Assembly (NCBI GenBank): GCA_947053655.1
Contig: CAMRTO010000012.1
Location: 1-42,363, forward strand
DNA length: 42,363 nt
Direction: 5' to 3'
Source: an uncultured Clostridia bacterium
GTDB lineage: Bacteria; Bacillota; Clostridia; Christensenellales; Borkfalkiaceae
Under the pieces are notes generated by a model. That model worked only from the letters and a program-made list of their open reading frames with translations, had not been told where the DNA came from and did no database searches. The translations under genes were made by a program, and so were the position numbers. Shown piece after piece: positions 7,243-14,327 of this stretch (position 1 is the stretch's first letter; each line of letters opens with the position of its first letter).

Positions 7243-7271
7243 ATATTATCATAGTTTTCTGACATAGTCAA
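7243..7271 (-). promoter_or_regulatory. Promoter of the Cys-rich gene
   Basis: TTGACT (7266-7271), 17 bases, TAATAT (7243-7248). The transcript would start about 15-20 bases before AAGGAGGG and the ATG at 7219. Confidence 0.75.
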
Positions 7272-7282
7272 CAAATTATGTA

Positions 7283-7528
7283 AGTTTTCTATTATAATTT
7301 AATTATGGAAATATTTGTAACGAGATTAAATAAATTGCTAAATGAAAACGGCGTATCCAAATATCGTTTGGGAAAAGATTTAAAAGTTAGCAATCAAACC
7401 GTACTTTGGTGGTGCAACGGAACTAACGAACCGAAAATCACTCATCTTAAAAATATTGCGTTATATTTTGACGTTACGACCGACTATTTAGTCGGTTTAG
7501 AGAATGAAAACGGAACAAAAATAAGATA
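7283..7528 (+). repeat. Duplicated XRE block, copy A
   Basis: A block of about 246 bases, from AGTTTTCTATTATAAT through AAAATAAGATA, is repeated nearly identically at 7805-8050. It includes the -10 region and the whole coding sequence. The encoded proteins match at 71 of 74 residues. Confidence 0.85.
7293..7304 (+). promoter_or_regulatory. -10 box of XRE gene 1, leaderless arrangement
   Basis: TATAAT at 7293-7298 is followed by six bases and then ATG at 7305, so the predicted RNA start is the A of ATG. No clear -35 is present at 16-18 bases. The stretch from AGTTTTCT through ATTATG is repeated upstream of XRE gene 3. Confidence 0.5.
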
Positions 7529-7529
7529 A
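7305..7529 (+). CDS. Small XRE-family HTH regulator, copy A
   Basis: The 74-residue protein is little more than one Cro/CI-type DNA-binding domain. The helices run through RLNKLLNENGVSKYRLGKDL, the recognition region VSNQTVLWWCNG, and the helix ITHLKNIALYFDVTTDYLVG. A typical XRE signature ends in DYLVGLE, as here. There is no sensor or dimerisation extension. The ATG has no Shine-Dalgarno and sits six bases after a -10 box. It is the first of three small regulator genes on the plus strand and is divergent from the Cys-rich gene. It could bind the shared intergenic region. No phage or conjugation genes are visible nearby. Confidence 0.88.
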   Translation: MEIFVTRLNKLLNENGVSKYRLGKDLKVSNQTVLWWCNGTNEPKITHLKNIALYFDVTTDYLVGLENENGTKIR

Positions 7530-7579
7530 ATAAGTCTCGCTTGAAAAGTTTTCTTACTAAAAAATTTAAGGTTAAAATT

Positions 7580-7783
7580 ATGTCCGCATTTGCGTCTCGG
7601 TTAAAAGAATTAAGAAACGAAAAAAATTTAACTCAATTACAATTAGCTGAAATTTTCAATGTCAGTAAAACGACTATCTGCCAGTGGGAAACCTGCAAAC
7701 AGGAACCCGACTTCGATAAGCTGACCGCTATATCAAAATTTTTCGACGTTTCAACCGATTATTTATTGGGTTTGGAAGATTGA
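7580..7783 (+). CDS. Small XRE-family HTH regulator, middle gene
   Basis: 67 residues from ATG at 7580 (MSAFASRLKELR). An upstream in-frame TTG would add 13 Lys-rich residues and is less likely. The protein is a single HTH_3 domain: RLKELRNEKNLTQLQLAEIF, then VSKTTICQWETCKQEPDFDK, then ISKFFDVSTDYLLGLE. This is the textbook layout with a conserved Gln-Trp-Glu in the recognition helix. It is clearly different from its neighbours, which are copies of one another, so the flanking gene was duplicated around it. The ribosome site is a weak AAGG. Target unknown. Confidence 0.88.
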   Translation: MSAFASRLKELRNEKNLTQLQLAEIFNVSKTTICQWETCKQEPDFDKLTAISKFFDVSTDYLLGLED

Positions 7784-7804
7784 CAAATCGAACGTGCGCA
7801 ACGC

Positions 7805-8050
7805 AGTTTTCTATTATAATTTGATTATGGATATATTTGTAACGAGATTAAATAAATTGCTAAACGAAAACGGCGTATCCAAATATCGCTTGGCAAAAGA
7901 TTTAAAAGTAAGCAATCAAGCCGTGCTTTGGTGGTGCAACGGAACTAACGAACCGAAAATCACTCATCTTAAAAATATTGCGTTATATTTTGACGTTACG
8001 ACCGATTATTTAGTCGGGTTAGAGAACGAAAACGGAACAAAAATAAGATA
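7805..8050 (+). repeat. Duplicated XRE block, copy B
   Basis: Second copy of the block at 7283-7528, offset by 522 bases. It includes the -10 box TATAAT at 7815-7820, again six bases before the ATG. Confidence 0.85.
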
Positions 8051-8051
8051 G
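7827..8051 (+). CDS. Small XRE-family HTH regulator, copy B
   Basis: The 74-residue paralogue of the gene at 7305 differs only at residues 2 (Asp for Glu), 23 (Ala for Gly) and 32 (Ala for Thr). The ATG at 7827 is used because it matches copy A; extending upstream would include the promoter. The change at residue 32 lies in the predicted recognition helix (VSNQAVLWW), so the two copies may bind slightly different sites or simply be drifting. The gene ends 13 bases before a strong bidirectional terminator shared with convergent tsaD. Confidence 0.87.
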   Translation: MDIFVTRLNKLLNENGVSKYRLAKDLKVSNQAVLWWCNGTNEPKITHLKNIALYFDVTTDYLVGLENENGTKIR

Positions 8052-8064
8052 GTTAGGAAGATTA

Positions 8065-8104
8065 ACAACGCCGCCCGCGCTTTTAAAAGCGCGGGCGGCG
8101 TTGT
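8065..8104. terminator. Bidirectional terminator between XRE genes and tsaD
   Basis: Perfect 40-base palindrome (arms 8065-8084 and 8085-8104) with a GC-rich stem GCCGCCCGCGC and AAAA/TTTT at the centre, followed on plus by GTTTTTA. Confidence 0.9.
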
Positions 8105-8132
8105 TTTTACGCAAAACAAAACTAAAAATAAT

Positions 8133-9167
8133 TTATTTCAAAGGTATTTGCGCGCAGGCGTTTATATCAAGCTTTGCAAAGTTGCCCGCTTTATACTGCA
8201 ACAAGCCCTCCGCCGCTATCATAGCCGCGTTGTCGGTACAGTACTTTATTTCGGGCAGAACAAGCTTTTTTCCCGCCGCGGCGCACGCGGCGGAAAGACT
8301 TTCCCGCAGATATGCGTTGGCAGCAACGCCCCCGCCCGCGGTTACGGTAGGCACACCCAGCTTCACCGCGGACTCCACCGTCTTTTTTACAAGCGGGTCT
8401 ATTGCGGCGCGCTGAAAGGAACAAGCCACGTCCTCGCGGCTGAAAGACTCCCCTTTCTGCGTTTTGTTATGACAGTAGTTTAATACCGCGGTCTTTAAGC
8501 CGCTGTAAGAAAACTGTTGCCCGCCCGAATTTTTTACAAGACAGGACGGCAAAGGAACGGTATTTTTCCCGTTTTCCGCAAGCCGTTGGACGTTAGGTCC
8601 CCCGGGATAGGGCAATGAAAGTATGCGCGCGACTTTGTCGAATGCTTCGCCCGCGGCGTCGTCGTAAGTGGACGCCAATACCTCGAACTCTGTATAAGAC
8701 TTAGTATGAAGCACCGCCGTATGTCCGCCGCTTGCAAGTAAAGTAATATAGGGCGGCTCCAACCCCTCGTCGCTTAAATACGCCGCAGCGAGATGTCCGC
8801 GTATATGGTTTACGGCAATCAGAGGAACGTTAAGCGCGTAGGCGAAAGCTTTCGCAAACGAAAGTCCGACTAAAAGCGCACCCAAAAGTCCCGCGCCGTA
8901 GGTCACGGCAACCGCGTCTATATCGCTTTTTTTCACGCCCGCCTTTTCAAGCGCTTCGCTTACCGCTTCGTCCACGGCTTCGGTGTGCGCGCGGGAAGCT
9001 ATTTCAGGCACTACGCCGCCGTACTTTGCCTGCTCCGAAGCGGAAGAAAATATAACGCCGGATAACAGCTTTCTGCCGCGTATTACCGCCGCGGCGGTTT
9101 CGTCGCAGCTCGATTCTATTCCCAAAATAACGGGATTTTGTTTTAAAGTGAATTTATCAGTGTACAT
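8133..9167 (-). CDS. tsaD: tRNA N6-adenosine threonylcarbamoyltransferase
   Basis: TsaD transfers the threonylcarbamoyl group from TC-AMP to A37 of ANN-decoding tRNAs, working with TsaB and TsaE, which are not in this window. The 344-residue protein has the ASKHA-fold start VILGIESSCDET (13-24). The metal-binding histidines are in NHIRGH (His121, His125), and the C-terminal metal aspartate is in YCTDNAAM (Asp312). The motif GGGVAANAYLRE is also typical. The ATG at 9167 has no strong ribosome site. The gene follows an unknown gene by 31 bases and is probably co-transcribed with it and prfB. Confidence 0.97.
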   Translation of the reverse strand: MYTDKFTLKQNPVILGIESSCDETAAAVIRGRKLLSGVIFSSASEQAKYGGVVPEIASRAHTEAVDEAVSEALEKAGVKKSDIDAVAVTYGAGLLGALLVGLSFAKAFAYALNVPLIAVNHIRGHLAAAYLSDEGLEPPYITLLASGGHTAVLHTKSYTEFEVLASTYDDAAGEAFDKVARILSLPYPGGPNVQRLAENGKNTVPLPSCLVKNSGGQQFSYSGLKTAVLNYCHNKTQKGESFSREDVACSFQRAAIDPLVKKTVESAVKLGVPTVTAGGGVAANAYLRESLSAACAAAGKKLVLPEIKYCTDNAAMIAAEGLLQYKAGNFAKLDINACAQIPLK

Positions 9168-9198
9168 AATTTAAAACGGCGGTTGTCCCGCCGTAATC

Positions 9199-9606
9199 TC
9201 AATATCCCGTGTAGCCGTCGCCGCCCTGGGGGTAGCCGCCCGTTATCTGCTGATAATATCCGCCCGAAACCGTACCGGGCACATAGGGCGATATAAGCGT
9301 TTTAACCTTTTCCAATGCCTCCGAAACGGGGCGTACGTTGCGCTCGGGATAATATCCCTCCATGCACATTATTCTCAGTAAAAAACCGGCTTTTTTCAAT
9401 TCCTCCATGGCTTTGCCCGCCGCGGTCATTTTAACGTTGGCGTCCGTTCCTGAGGAAAATTCGTCCAGATACTCGCCCGCATCCAGAATGCGGTTAAGAA
9501 ATTTTTTGGCGATTACTTCCTTTTCGCAGAAGTATTTGCCCGTTCTGTATAACTTCAATACGGCTTTGACAAGCTCGCTTCCGGCATTATCCGTGGTTAT
9601 TTCCAT
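9199..9606 (-). CDS. Conserved-looking protein of unknown function, Gly/Tyr tail
   Basis: The 135-residue protein is not recognised. Residues 1-100 are mostly helical (ELVKAVLKLYRTGKYFCEKE and AMEELKKAGFLL). The last 30 residues are rich in Gly and Tyr (GGYYQQITGGYPQGGDGYTG) and look disordered. There is no signal peptide or membrane segment. The ATG has a strong AAAGGGGG site and begins 11 bases after the prfB stop, with tsaD 31 bases downstream, so it belongs to a translation-related operon. A function in translation is only suggested by context. Confidence 0.75.
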   Translation of the reverse strand: MEITTDNAGSELVKAVLKLYRTGKYFCEKEVIAKKFLNRILDAGEYLDEFSSGTDANVKMTAAGKAMEELKKAGFLLRIMCMEGYYPERNVRPVSEALEKVKTLISPYVPGTVSGGYYQQITGGYPQGGDGYTGY

Positions 9607-9617
9607 GAGAACCCCCT

Positions 9618-10718
9618 TTAAATGGTCTTTTTGAGATAGTCTATTATAAAGCCCTGAATATCTCCGTCCATCACCGCCTGAACGTTGGAATTTTCATAAC
9701 CCGTGCGGTGGTCTTTAACCAATGTGTAAGGACAGAAAACATAACTGCGTATCTGACTGCCCCATTCTATTTTTTTAATTTCGCCCTTAATTTCCGCGTC
9801 CGCGGCTTCGCGCTCTGCAATCTGCCGCTCTATAAGCTTTGCGCGCAGATACTGGAAAGCCATTTCTTTATTTTGCAACTGGCTTCTTTCGTTCTGGCAC
9901 GTTACGACTATGCCGGTAGGGAAGTGTGTAATGCGGATAGCCGTTTCCGTCTTGTTGACCTTTTGACCGCCCGCACCGGAGGAACGGTATACGTCTATAC
10001 GGATATCGTCGTCCTTTATTTCGATTTCCGCATCGTCCTCTACCTCGGGCATGACCTCCAAAGAAGCAAACGAGGTATGACGGCGTTTGTTACTGTCGAA
10101 CGGTGAAATGCGCACAAGTCTGTGGACGCCCTTTTCCGCCTTTAAAAAGCCGTAGGCGTTTTCGCCCTCGACGCGGAAGGAAACGCTTTTAAGCCCCGCT
10201 TCGTCGCCGTCCTCGAAATCCATCTCCGTAACCTTAAAGCCCGAACGCTCGCAATAGCGGGTGTACATTCTGTAAAGCATAGCCGTCCAGTCGCAGGCTT
10301 CTGTTCCGCCCGCGCCCGCATGCAGGTTGAGCATGGCGTTGTTCGCGTCGTACTTACCTTTTAAAAGCGCGCGTATGCGCATGTCGGCAATGTCGCCGTC
10401 CGCCGCGGAAATCATTTGCTCCAGCTCGGGAATAAGGCTTTCGTCGTCGGCTTCCTCGATTAAATCGATAAAAGCCGAGGCTTCCGCCAGCGCGGTTTCA
10501 CCTTTTTCGTAAGCGCTTATTTTATTTTCCACGGAAGAAATTTCCCTTCCTACGCGCTTGGATTTTTCCAAATCCTGCCAGACCTCGGGATTTTCCTGTT
10601 CTTTTTTAAGAACCTCGAGCTTCGCACCGAGATTGTCTATATCCAGCGCGTATTTTGCCTCCGCAAGCGTATCCGCAAGGCTTTTCAGTTTTAATCTGTA
10701 ATCGTCTGCCTTAAACAT
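9618..10718 (-). CDS. prfB: Peptide chain release factor 2
   Basis: RF2 ends translation at UGA and UAA. The 366-residue protein has the stop-codon-reading tripeptide SPF (205-207), which marks RF2 rather than RF1, and the catalytic GGQ (250-252) in SSGAGGQKVNKTETA. The reading frame is continuous from the ATG. The usual autoregulatory +1 frameshift site with an in-frame UGA near codon 26 is absent (AKYALDIDNL here), so this copy does not use that control. A GGAA site lies before the ATG. secA is upstream on the same strand, separated by 151 bases. Confidence 0.97.
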   Translation of the reverse strand: MFKADDYRLKLKSLADTLAEAKYALDIDNLGAKLEVLKKEQENPEVWQDLEKSKRVGREISSVENKISAYEKGETALAEASAFIDLIEEADDESLIPELEQMISAADGDIADMRIRALLKGKYDANNAMLNLHAGAGGTEACDWTAMLYRMYTRYCERSGFKVTEMDFEDGDEAGLKSVSFRVEGENAYGFLKAEKGVHRLVRISPFDSNKRRHTSFASLEVMPEVEDDAEIEIKDDDIRIDVYRSSGAGGQKVNKTETAIRITHFPTGIVVTCQNERSQLQNKEMAFQYLRAKLIERQIAEREAADAEIKGEIKKIEWGSQIRSYVFCPYTLVKDHRTGYENSNVQAVMDGDIQGFIIDYLKKTI

Positions 10719-10811
10719 AAACGTTCCGTTTAATCAATATTTATTAATTTTATTACCGCAAAAAAAGCTTTAAGCAAGTCAAACATAAATATGCCGCCCG
10801 ACTTGCAAACA

Positions 10812-10828
10812 GAGGGCGGGAAGCCCTC
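10812..10828 (-). terminator. Possible weak terminator after secA
   Basis: GAGGGC/GCCCTC stem with a 5-base loop in the secA-prfB gap. No clear T run follows, so it may only be a stabilising hairpin. Confidence 0.3.
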
Positions 10829-10869
10829 AACCCGCAAAAAATTTAATTCGCAAATTTTTGTGAACCGTT

Positions 10870-13851
10870 TTACTTGTGGTCGTTCCAGTAACAGCAGTCC
10901 TTATACTTTTTGCCGCTGCCGCAGGGACAGGGGTCGTTTCTGCCGACCTTTGTTGACTTGGCGTTGACCTTGGGCGCGGCTTTACCGCCTATGTTGGTTG
11001 CCAAATCCTTGGGGGGCTGAGGCGCATCGCCTATAACAGGCGCGGACTTGCCGCCTTGCGCCGCTTCCGCCGCACGCTGTTCCGAAATTTGCTTTGCGCG
11101 CTCCGCAACGGCGGGATTCATGGGCGCTATGCCCTCCGTCGGCGACGGTATGCGCTGTACGGGTACGGGTGCGGAAGGTTGAACGCGCACTATCCTGCCC
11201 TTTAAAAGTCTTGAAATTGTGGTGGTCTGGATACGGTCTATCATTTCGTCGAACATCTGATAGCCTTCCTGCTTGTACGCGATTATGGGATCCTGCTGGG
11301 CGTAGCCCCTGAGACCTATGCCTTTCCTGAGCTGGTCCATTGCGTCTATCTGGTCTATCCAGTTTCTGTCGACGGTACGCAGAAGCTCGTTACGCTCCAC
11401 CTGCCGGTAGTCCACCTGACCTTCGGTCATCTCGCTTATGTTTTCTATCTTCTTTTCGTAGGCTTTTTCAACCTCGCGCGAAATTTTCTTTATTGCATAC
11501 TCGTAGTCCCACTGTTCGAGCAGCTCGCGCGTGATTTCAAATTCGCACTCGTCGGGATAAACCTTCTGACGCAGAGCTTCGTTCAAAGCAACCTCGTCCC
11601 ACTTTTCGGGCATAGCGCCCGTATCGACGGTTTCGCCTATAACCTTTGCCACATAATCGGGAATATATTTAAGCATCTGGTCGTGAACGTCTTCGCCCTT
11701 CAAAACCTTCATACGCTCTCCGTAAATGGTTTTGCGCTGCTCGTTCATTACCTCGTCGTACTGCAAGGTGTGTTTTCTTATACCGAAGTTTCTGCCCTCG
11801 ATAGTGCGCTGGGCGTTTTCCACGCTGCGCGAAAGCATTTTGGATTGCAGACACTGGTCTTCTTCTATCTTGAAAATTTCGTAAAGCCGCTTCATTCTTT
11901 CGCCGCCGAAGCGTTTAGCCAAATCGTCTTCAAGCGAAATGAAGAAAATAGAATCTCCCCTGTCGCCCTGACGCCCGCTTCGTCCGCGGAGCTGATTGTC
12001 TATACGGCGCGACTCGTGACGCTCGGTACCGAGGATGCAAAGTCCGCCCGCCGCGATAACCTTTTCCTTTTCCGCGTCCGTTTCGGCTTTGTAGTTTTTA
12101 TAAAGCTCGGCATATCTGTCGCGCGCGGTCTGCTCCTCCGCGGTGAACCGCCTGTCCGCGTAGGAAATGGCGGTTTCTATCATATCATGGTCGTACCCTT
12201 CCTCGCGCATGCGCTTTTTGGCAAGGTACTCGGGATTGCCGCCCAAAAGAATATCCGTTCCGCGGCCCGCCATGTTGGTGGCGATAGTTACGGCGCCGTA
12301 TCTGCCCGCCTGAGCAACAATTTCCGCCTCGCGCTCATGATTCTTCGCGTTCAAAATATTATGCTTGATGCCGTTGCGGCGCAGAAGTCTTGAAATTTCC
12401 TCCGACTTGTCGACCGTTACGGTACCTATCAAGATAGGCTGACCCTTTTCATGCCGCTCCACAACCTCGTTGACGATTGCCTTTTTCTTGCCTTCTACCG
12501 TCGAATAAATCATATCCGCGTAATCAACGCGCGCAACGGGGCGGTTGGTGGGAATTTCGACAACGTCCAGCGAGTAAATGGTCCTGAACTCGTCCTCCTC
12601 TGTCTTTGCCGTACCCGTCATGCCCGAAAGCTTGTTGTAAAGTCTGAAATAGTTCTGGAAGGTTACGGTCGCATGGGTCTTGTTCTCCTCTTTGACCTTA
12701 ACTTTTTCCTTTGCCTCGATTGCCTGGTGAAGTCCGTCGGAGTATCTTCTGCCGTGAAGCACACGACCCGTAAATTCGTCGACAATCAGAATTTCGCCGT
12801 CGTCGGAAACGATATAATCCTCGTCGCGGGCAAACAGCTCGTGCGCTTTAAGCGCCTGCTGTATGTGGTGGTTCAAGTCCGCATTTTCTATATCGCCGAG
12901 GTTGTTTATGCCGAAAAATCTTTCCGCCTTTTCCGCGCCGTTTTCGGTTATGGTAACGGATTTTTCCTTTCTGTCGATTATATAGTCCCAGTTCTCCATT
13001 TCCTGCAAAATGGCGTTAAGCTTTTCGCGCGCGGCGGCTTCCTCGCCGCTTATGTCCTTTTTCCTGCGGGAGGGGATTTTCTTTTCCGCGTCCTTTTTAT
13101 CGTCGTCGAAGCCGCCCGAAAGCGTGCGGACGAATTTATCCACGTCCTCGTACAGCTTGGAGCTTTCGCCCCCCCTGCCGGAGATTATAAGCGGAGTCCT
13201 CGCCTCGTCTATAAGAATAGAGTCAACCTCGTCGATTATGCAGAAGTTAAGCTCGCGCTGGACCATTGACGGAATAGAGGTTTTGAGGTTGTCCCTCAAA
13301 TAGTCGAAGCCCAGCTCGTTATTGGTTGCGTAAACTATGTCGCAGTTGTAGGCTTTTTTCTTTTCGTCGTCGTCCATGCCCGGCACGACCACGCCGACGG
13401 TAAGTCCCATGAATTTGTGAACCTTACCCATCCACTCCGCGTCGCGCTTTGCGAGGTAGTCGTTGACGGTGACGATATGCACGCCCTTTCCCGTAAGCGC
13501 GTTTAAATACGCGGGAAGGGTGGAAACAAGCGTTTTGCCTTCGCCCGTCTTCATTTCGGCAATTCTGCCCTGGTGCAGGCAGATACCGCCGACAATCTGC
13601 ACGTGGAAATGCTTCATACCGAGCACGCGCGTGCTTGCTTCCCTCAAAGCGGCAAACGCGTCGAACAGGATATCGTCAAGCGTTTCGCCTGCGGCAAGCC
13701 TGTCCTTTAAAACCTTTGTCTGACTTTTAAGCTCCTCGTCCGACATTTCCGCGTATTTAGGCTCTAACTCCTCAACCTTCAACGCAAGTTTGTTAAGCTT
13801 TTTTATGCTTCTTCGGCTATCGGAGCCGAGTATATATTTTATCAATCCCAT
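10870..13851 (-). CDS. secA: Preprotein translocase ATPase
   Basis: SecA drives secretory proteins through SecYEG. The 993-residue protein has Walker A MKTGEGKTL (100-108), the DEAD-type DEVDSILIDEARTPLIISG region, and the nucleotide domain 2 region VTIATNMAGRGTDI. The C-terminal zinc-binding SecB/lipid tail is CPCGSGKKYKDCC. A Lys/Asp-rich insertion near residues 230-275 (FDDDKKDAEKKIPSRRKKD) is longer than in Bacillus SecA. The ATG has an AAGAGG site, and a good promoter lies 44 bases upstream. It appears to be a single-gene transcript. Confidence 0.98.
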   Translation of the reverse strand: MGLIKYILGSDSRRSIKKLNKLALKVEELEPKYAEMSDEELKSQTKVLKDRLAAGETLDDILFDAFAALREASTRVLGMKHFHVQIVGGICLHQGRIAEMKTGEGKTLVSTLPAYLNALTGKGVHIVTVNDYLAKRDAEWMGKVHKFMGLTVGVVVPGMDDDEKKKAYNCDIVYATNNELGFDYLRDNLKTSIPSMVQRELNFCIIDEVDSILIDEARTPLIISGRGGESSKLYEDVDKFVRTLSGGFDDDKKDAEKKIPSRRKKDISGEEAAAREKLNAILQEMENWDYIIDRKEKSVTITENGAEKAERFFGINNLGDIENADLNHHIQQALKAHELFARDEDYIVSDDGEILIVDEFTGRVLHGRRYSDGLHQAIEAKEKVKVKEENKTHATVTFQNYFRLYNKLSGMTGTAKTEEDEFRTIYSLDVVEIPTNRPVARVDYADMIYSTVEGKKKAIVNEVVERHEKGQPILIGTVTVDKSEEISRLLRRNGIKHNILNAKNHEREAEIVAQAGRYGAVTIATNMAGRGTDILLGGNPEYLAKKRMREEGYDHDMIETAISYADRRFTAEEQTARDRYAELYKNYKAETDAEKEKVIAAGGLCILGTERHESRRIDNQLRGRSGRQGDRGDSIFFISLEDDLAKRFGGERMKRLYEIFKIEEDQCLQSKMLSRSVENAQRTIEGRNFGIRKHTLQYDEVMNEQRKTIYGERMKVLKGEDVHDQMLKYIPDYVAKVIGETVDTGAMPEKWDEVALNEALRQKVYPDECEFEITRELLEQWDYEYAIKKISREVEKAYEKKIENISEMTEGQVDYRQVERNELLRTVDRNWIDQIDAMDQLRKGIGLRGYAQQDPIIAYKQEGYQMFDEMIDRIQTTTISRLLKGRIVRVQPSAPVPVQRIPSPTEGIAPMNPAVAERAKQISEQRAAEAAQGGKSAPVIGDAPQPPKDLATNIGGKAAPKVNAKSTKVGRNDPCPCGSGKKYKDCCYWNDHK

Positions 13852-13894
13852 AAAAGACCTCTTAAATGTACAGTACCCTTAGAATACCGCTTTA

Positions 13895-13923
13895 ATTGTA
13901 CTATATTTTAATTGATATGTAAA
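13895..13923 (-). promoter_or_regulatory. secA promoter
   Basis: TTTACA (13918-13923), 17 bases, TACAAT (13895-13900), in an AT-rich stretch. Confidence 0.75.
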
Positions 13924-14013
13924 ATTGTTTTTTGAAAAAATTGCATTTTTTTGAAAAAAAGCCCTCCCCGTTTAAATTTTTGACTTTTATCACGCCGCGC
14001 AAAACAAATTTAA

Positions 14014-14054
14014 TAAAAAAACCGCCCGCCCCGACGCGACGCGTCGGGGCGGGC
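14014..14054 (-). terminator. Terminator of the adenine deaminase transcript
   Basis: Very GC-rich hairpin (arms 14024-14037 and 14041-14054, loop GAC) followed on the minus strand by GGTTTTTTT. It lies about 270 bases past the ade stop, after the repeats at 14199-14288. It is the only strong terminator in that gap. The rest of 13924-14327 holds AT-rich sequence, the palindrome at 14097-14118 and the two repeats. Confidence 0.8.
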
Positions 14055-14096
14055 TTTACTTATTGGTTTATCATTTGGGACGATGACGAATTACTC

Positions 14097-14118
14097 AAAC
14101 AACGGATATCCGTTGTTT
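14097..14118. repeat. Perfect 22-base palindrome
   Basis: AAACAACGGATATCCGTTGTTT, followed on plus by TT. It could be a minor terminator or a protein-binding site. Confidence 0.6.
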
Positions 14119-14198
14119 TTCCGCCCGGGATAAGCAAAAGTATAGTAACACGTTTGCGTGCCCGCGCAAACTTTGGGACGGTTTTCTTTGCCGCGGTT

Positions 14199-14226
14199 GA
14201 GACAGCTCCGCGTAGCGGTGATGAGG
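14199..14226. repeat. Second copy of the 28-base dispersed repeat
   Basis: Exact inverted match to positions 33-60 (starts GAGACAGCTCCGCGTAGCGG). It directly abuts the hairpin repeat at 14229. Confidence 0.75.
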
Positions 14227-14228
14227 AA

Positions 14229-14288
14229 GTCATTCTGAGGCTTGCCGAAGAATCTTGATATTAGATTCTTCACTGCGTTCAGAATGAC
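14229..14288. repeat. Dispersed hairpin repeat, copy 2
   Basis: GTCATTCTGAGGCTTGCCGA... to ...CTTCACTGCGTTCAGAATGAC forms a near-perfect hairpin. The first 27 bases are identical to copy 1. Confidence 0.85.
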
Positions 14289-14327
14289 GAAAATTTCCAC
14301 TCATGAATCGCTTCGCAACAGCCTCAT

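Noticed and set aside
7780..7820. TTGACA at 7780 as -35 of XRE copy B
   Set aside because: The spacer to TATAAT would be 29 bases, too long for sigma-A; the hexamer overlaps the stop codon of the previous gene.
14091..14300. Open frame on the minus strand through the intergenic repeats
   Set aside because: It translates the hairpin repeat and a palindrome, lacks a ribosome site and family match, and similar translations arise from every copy of the repeat.
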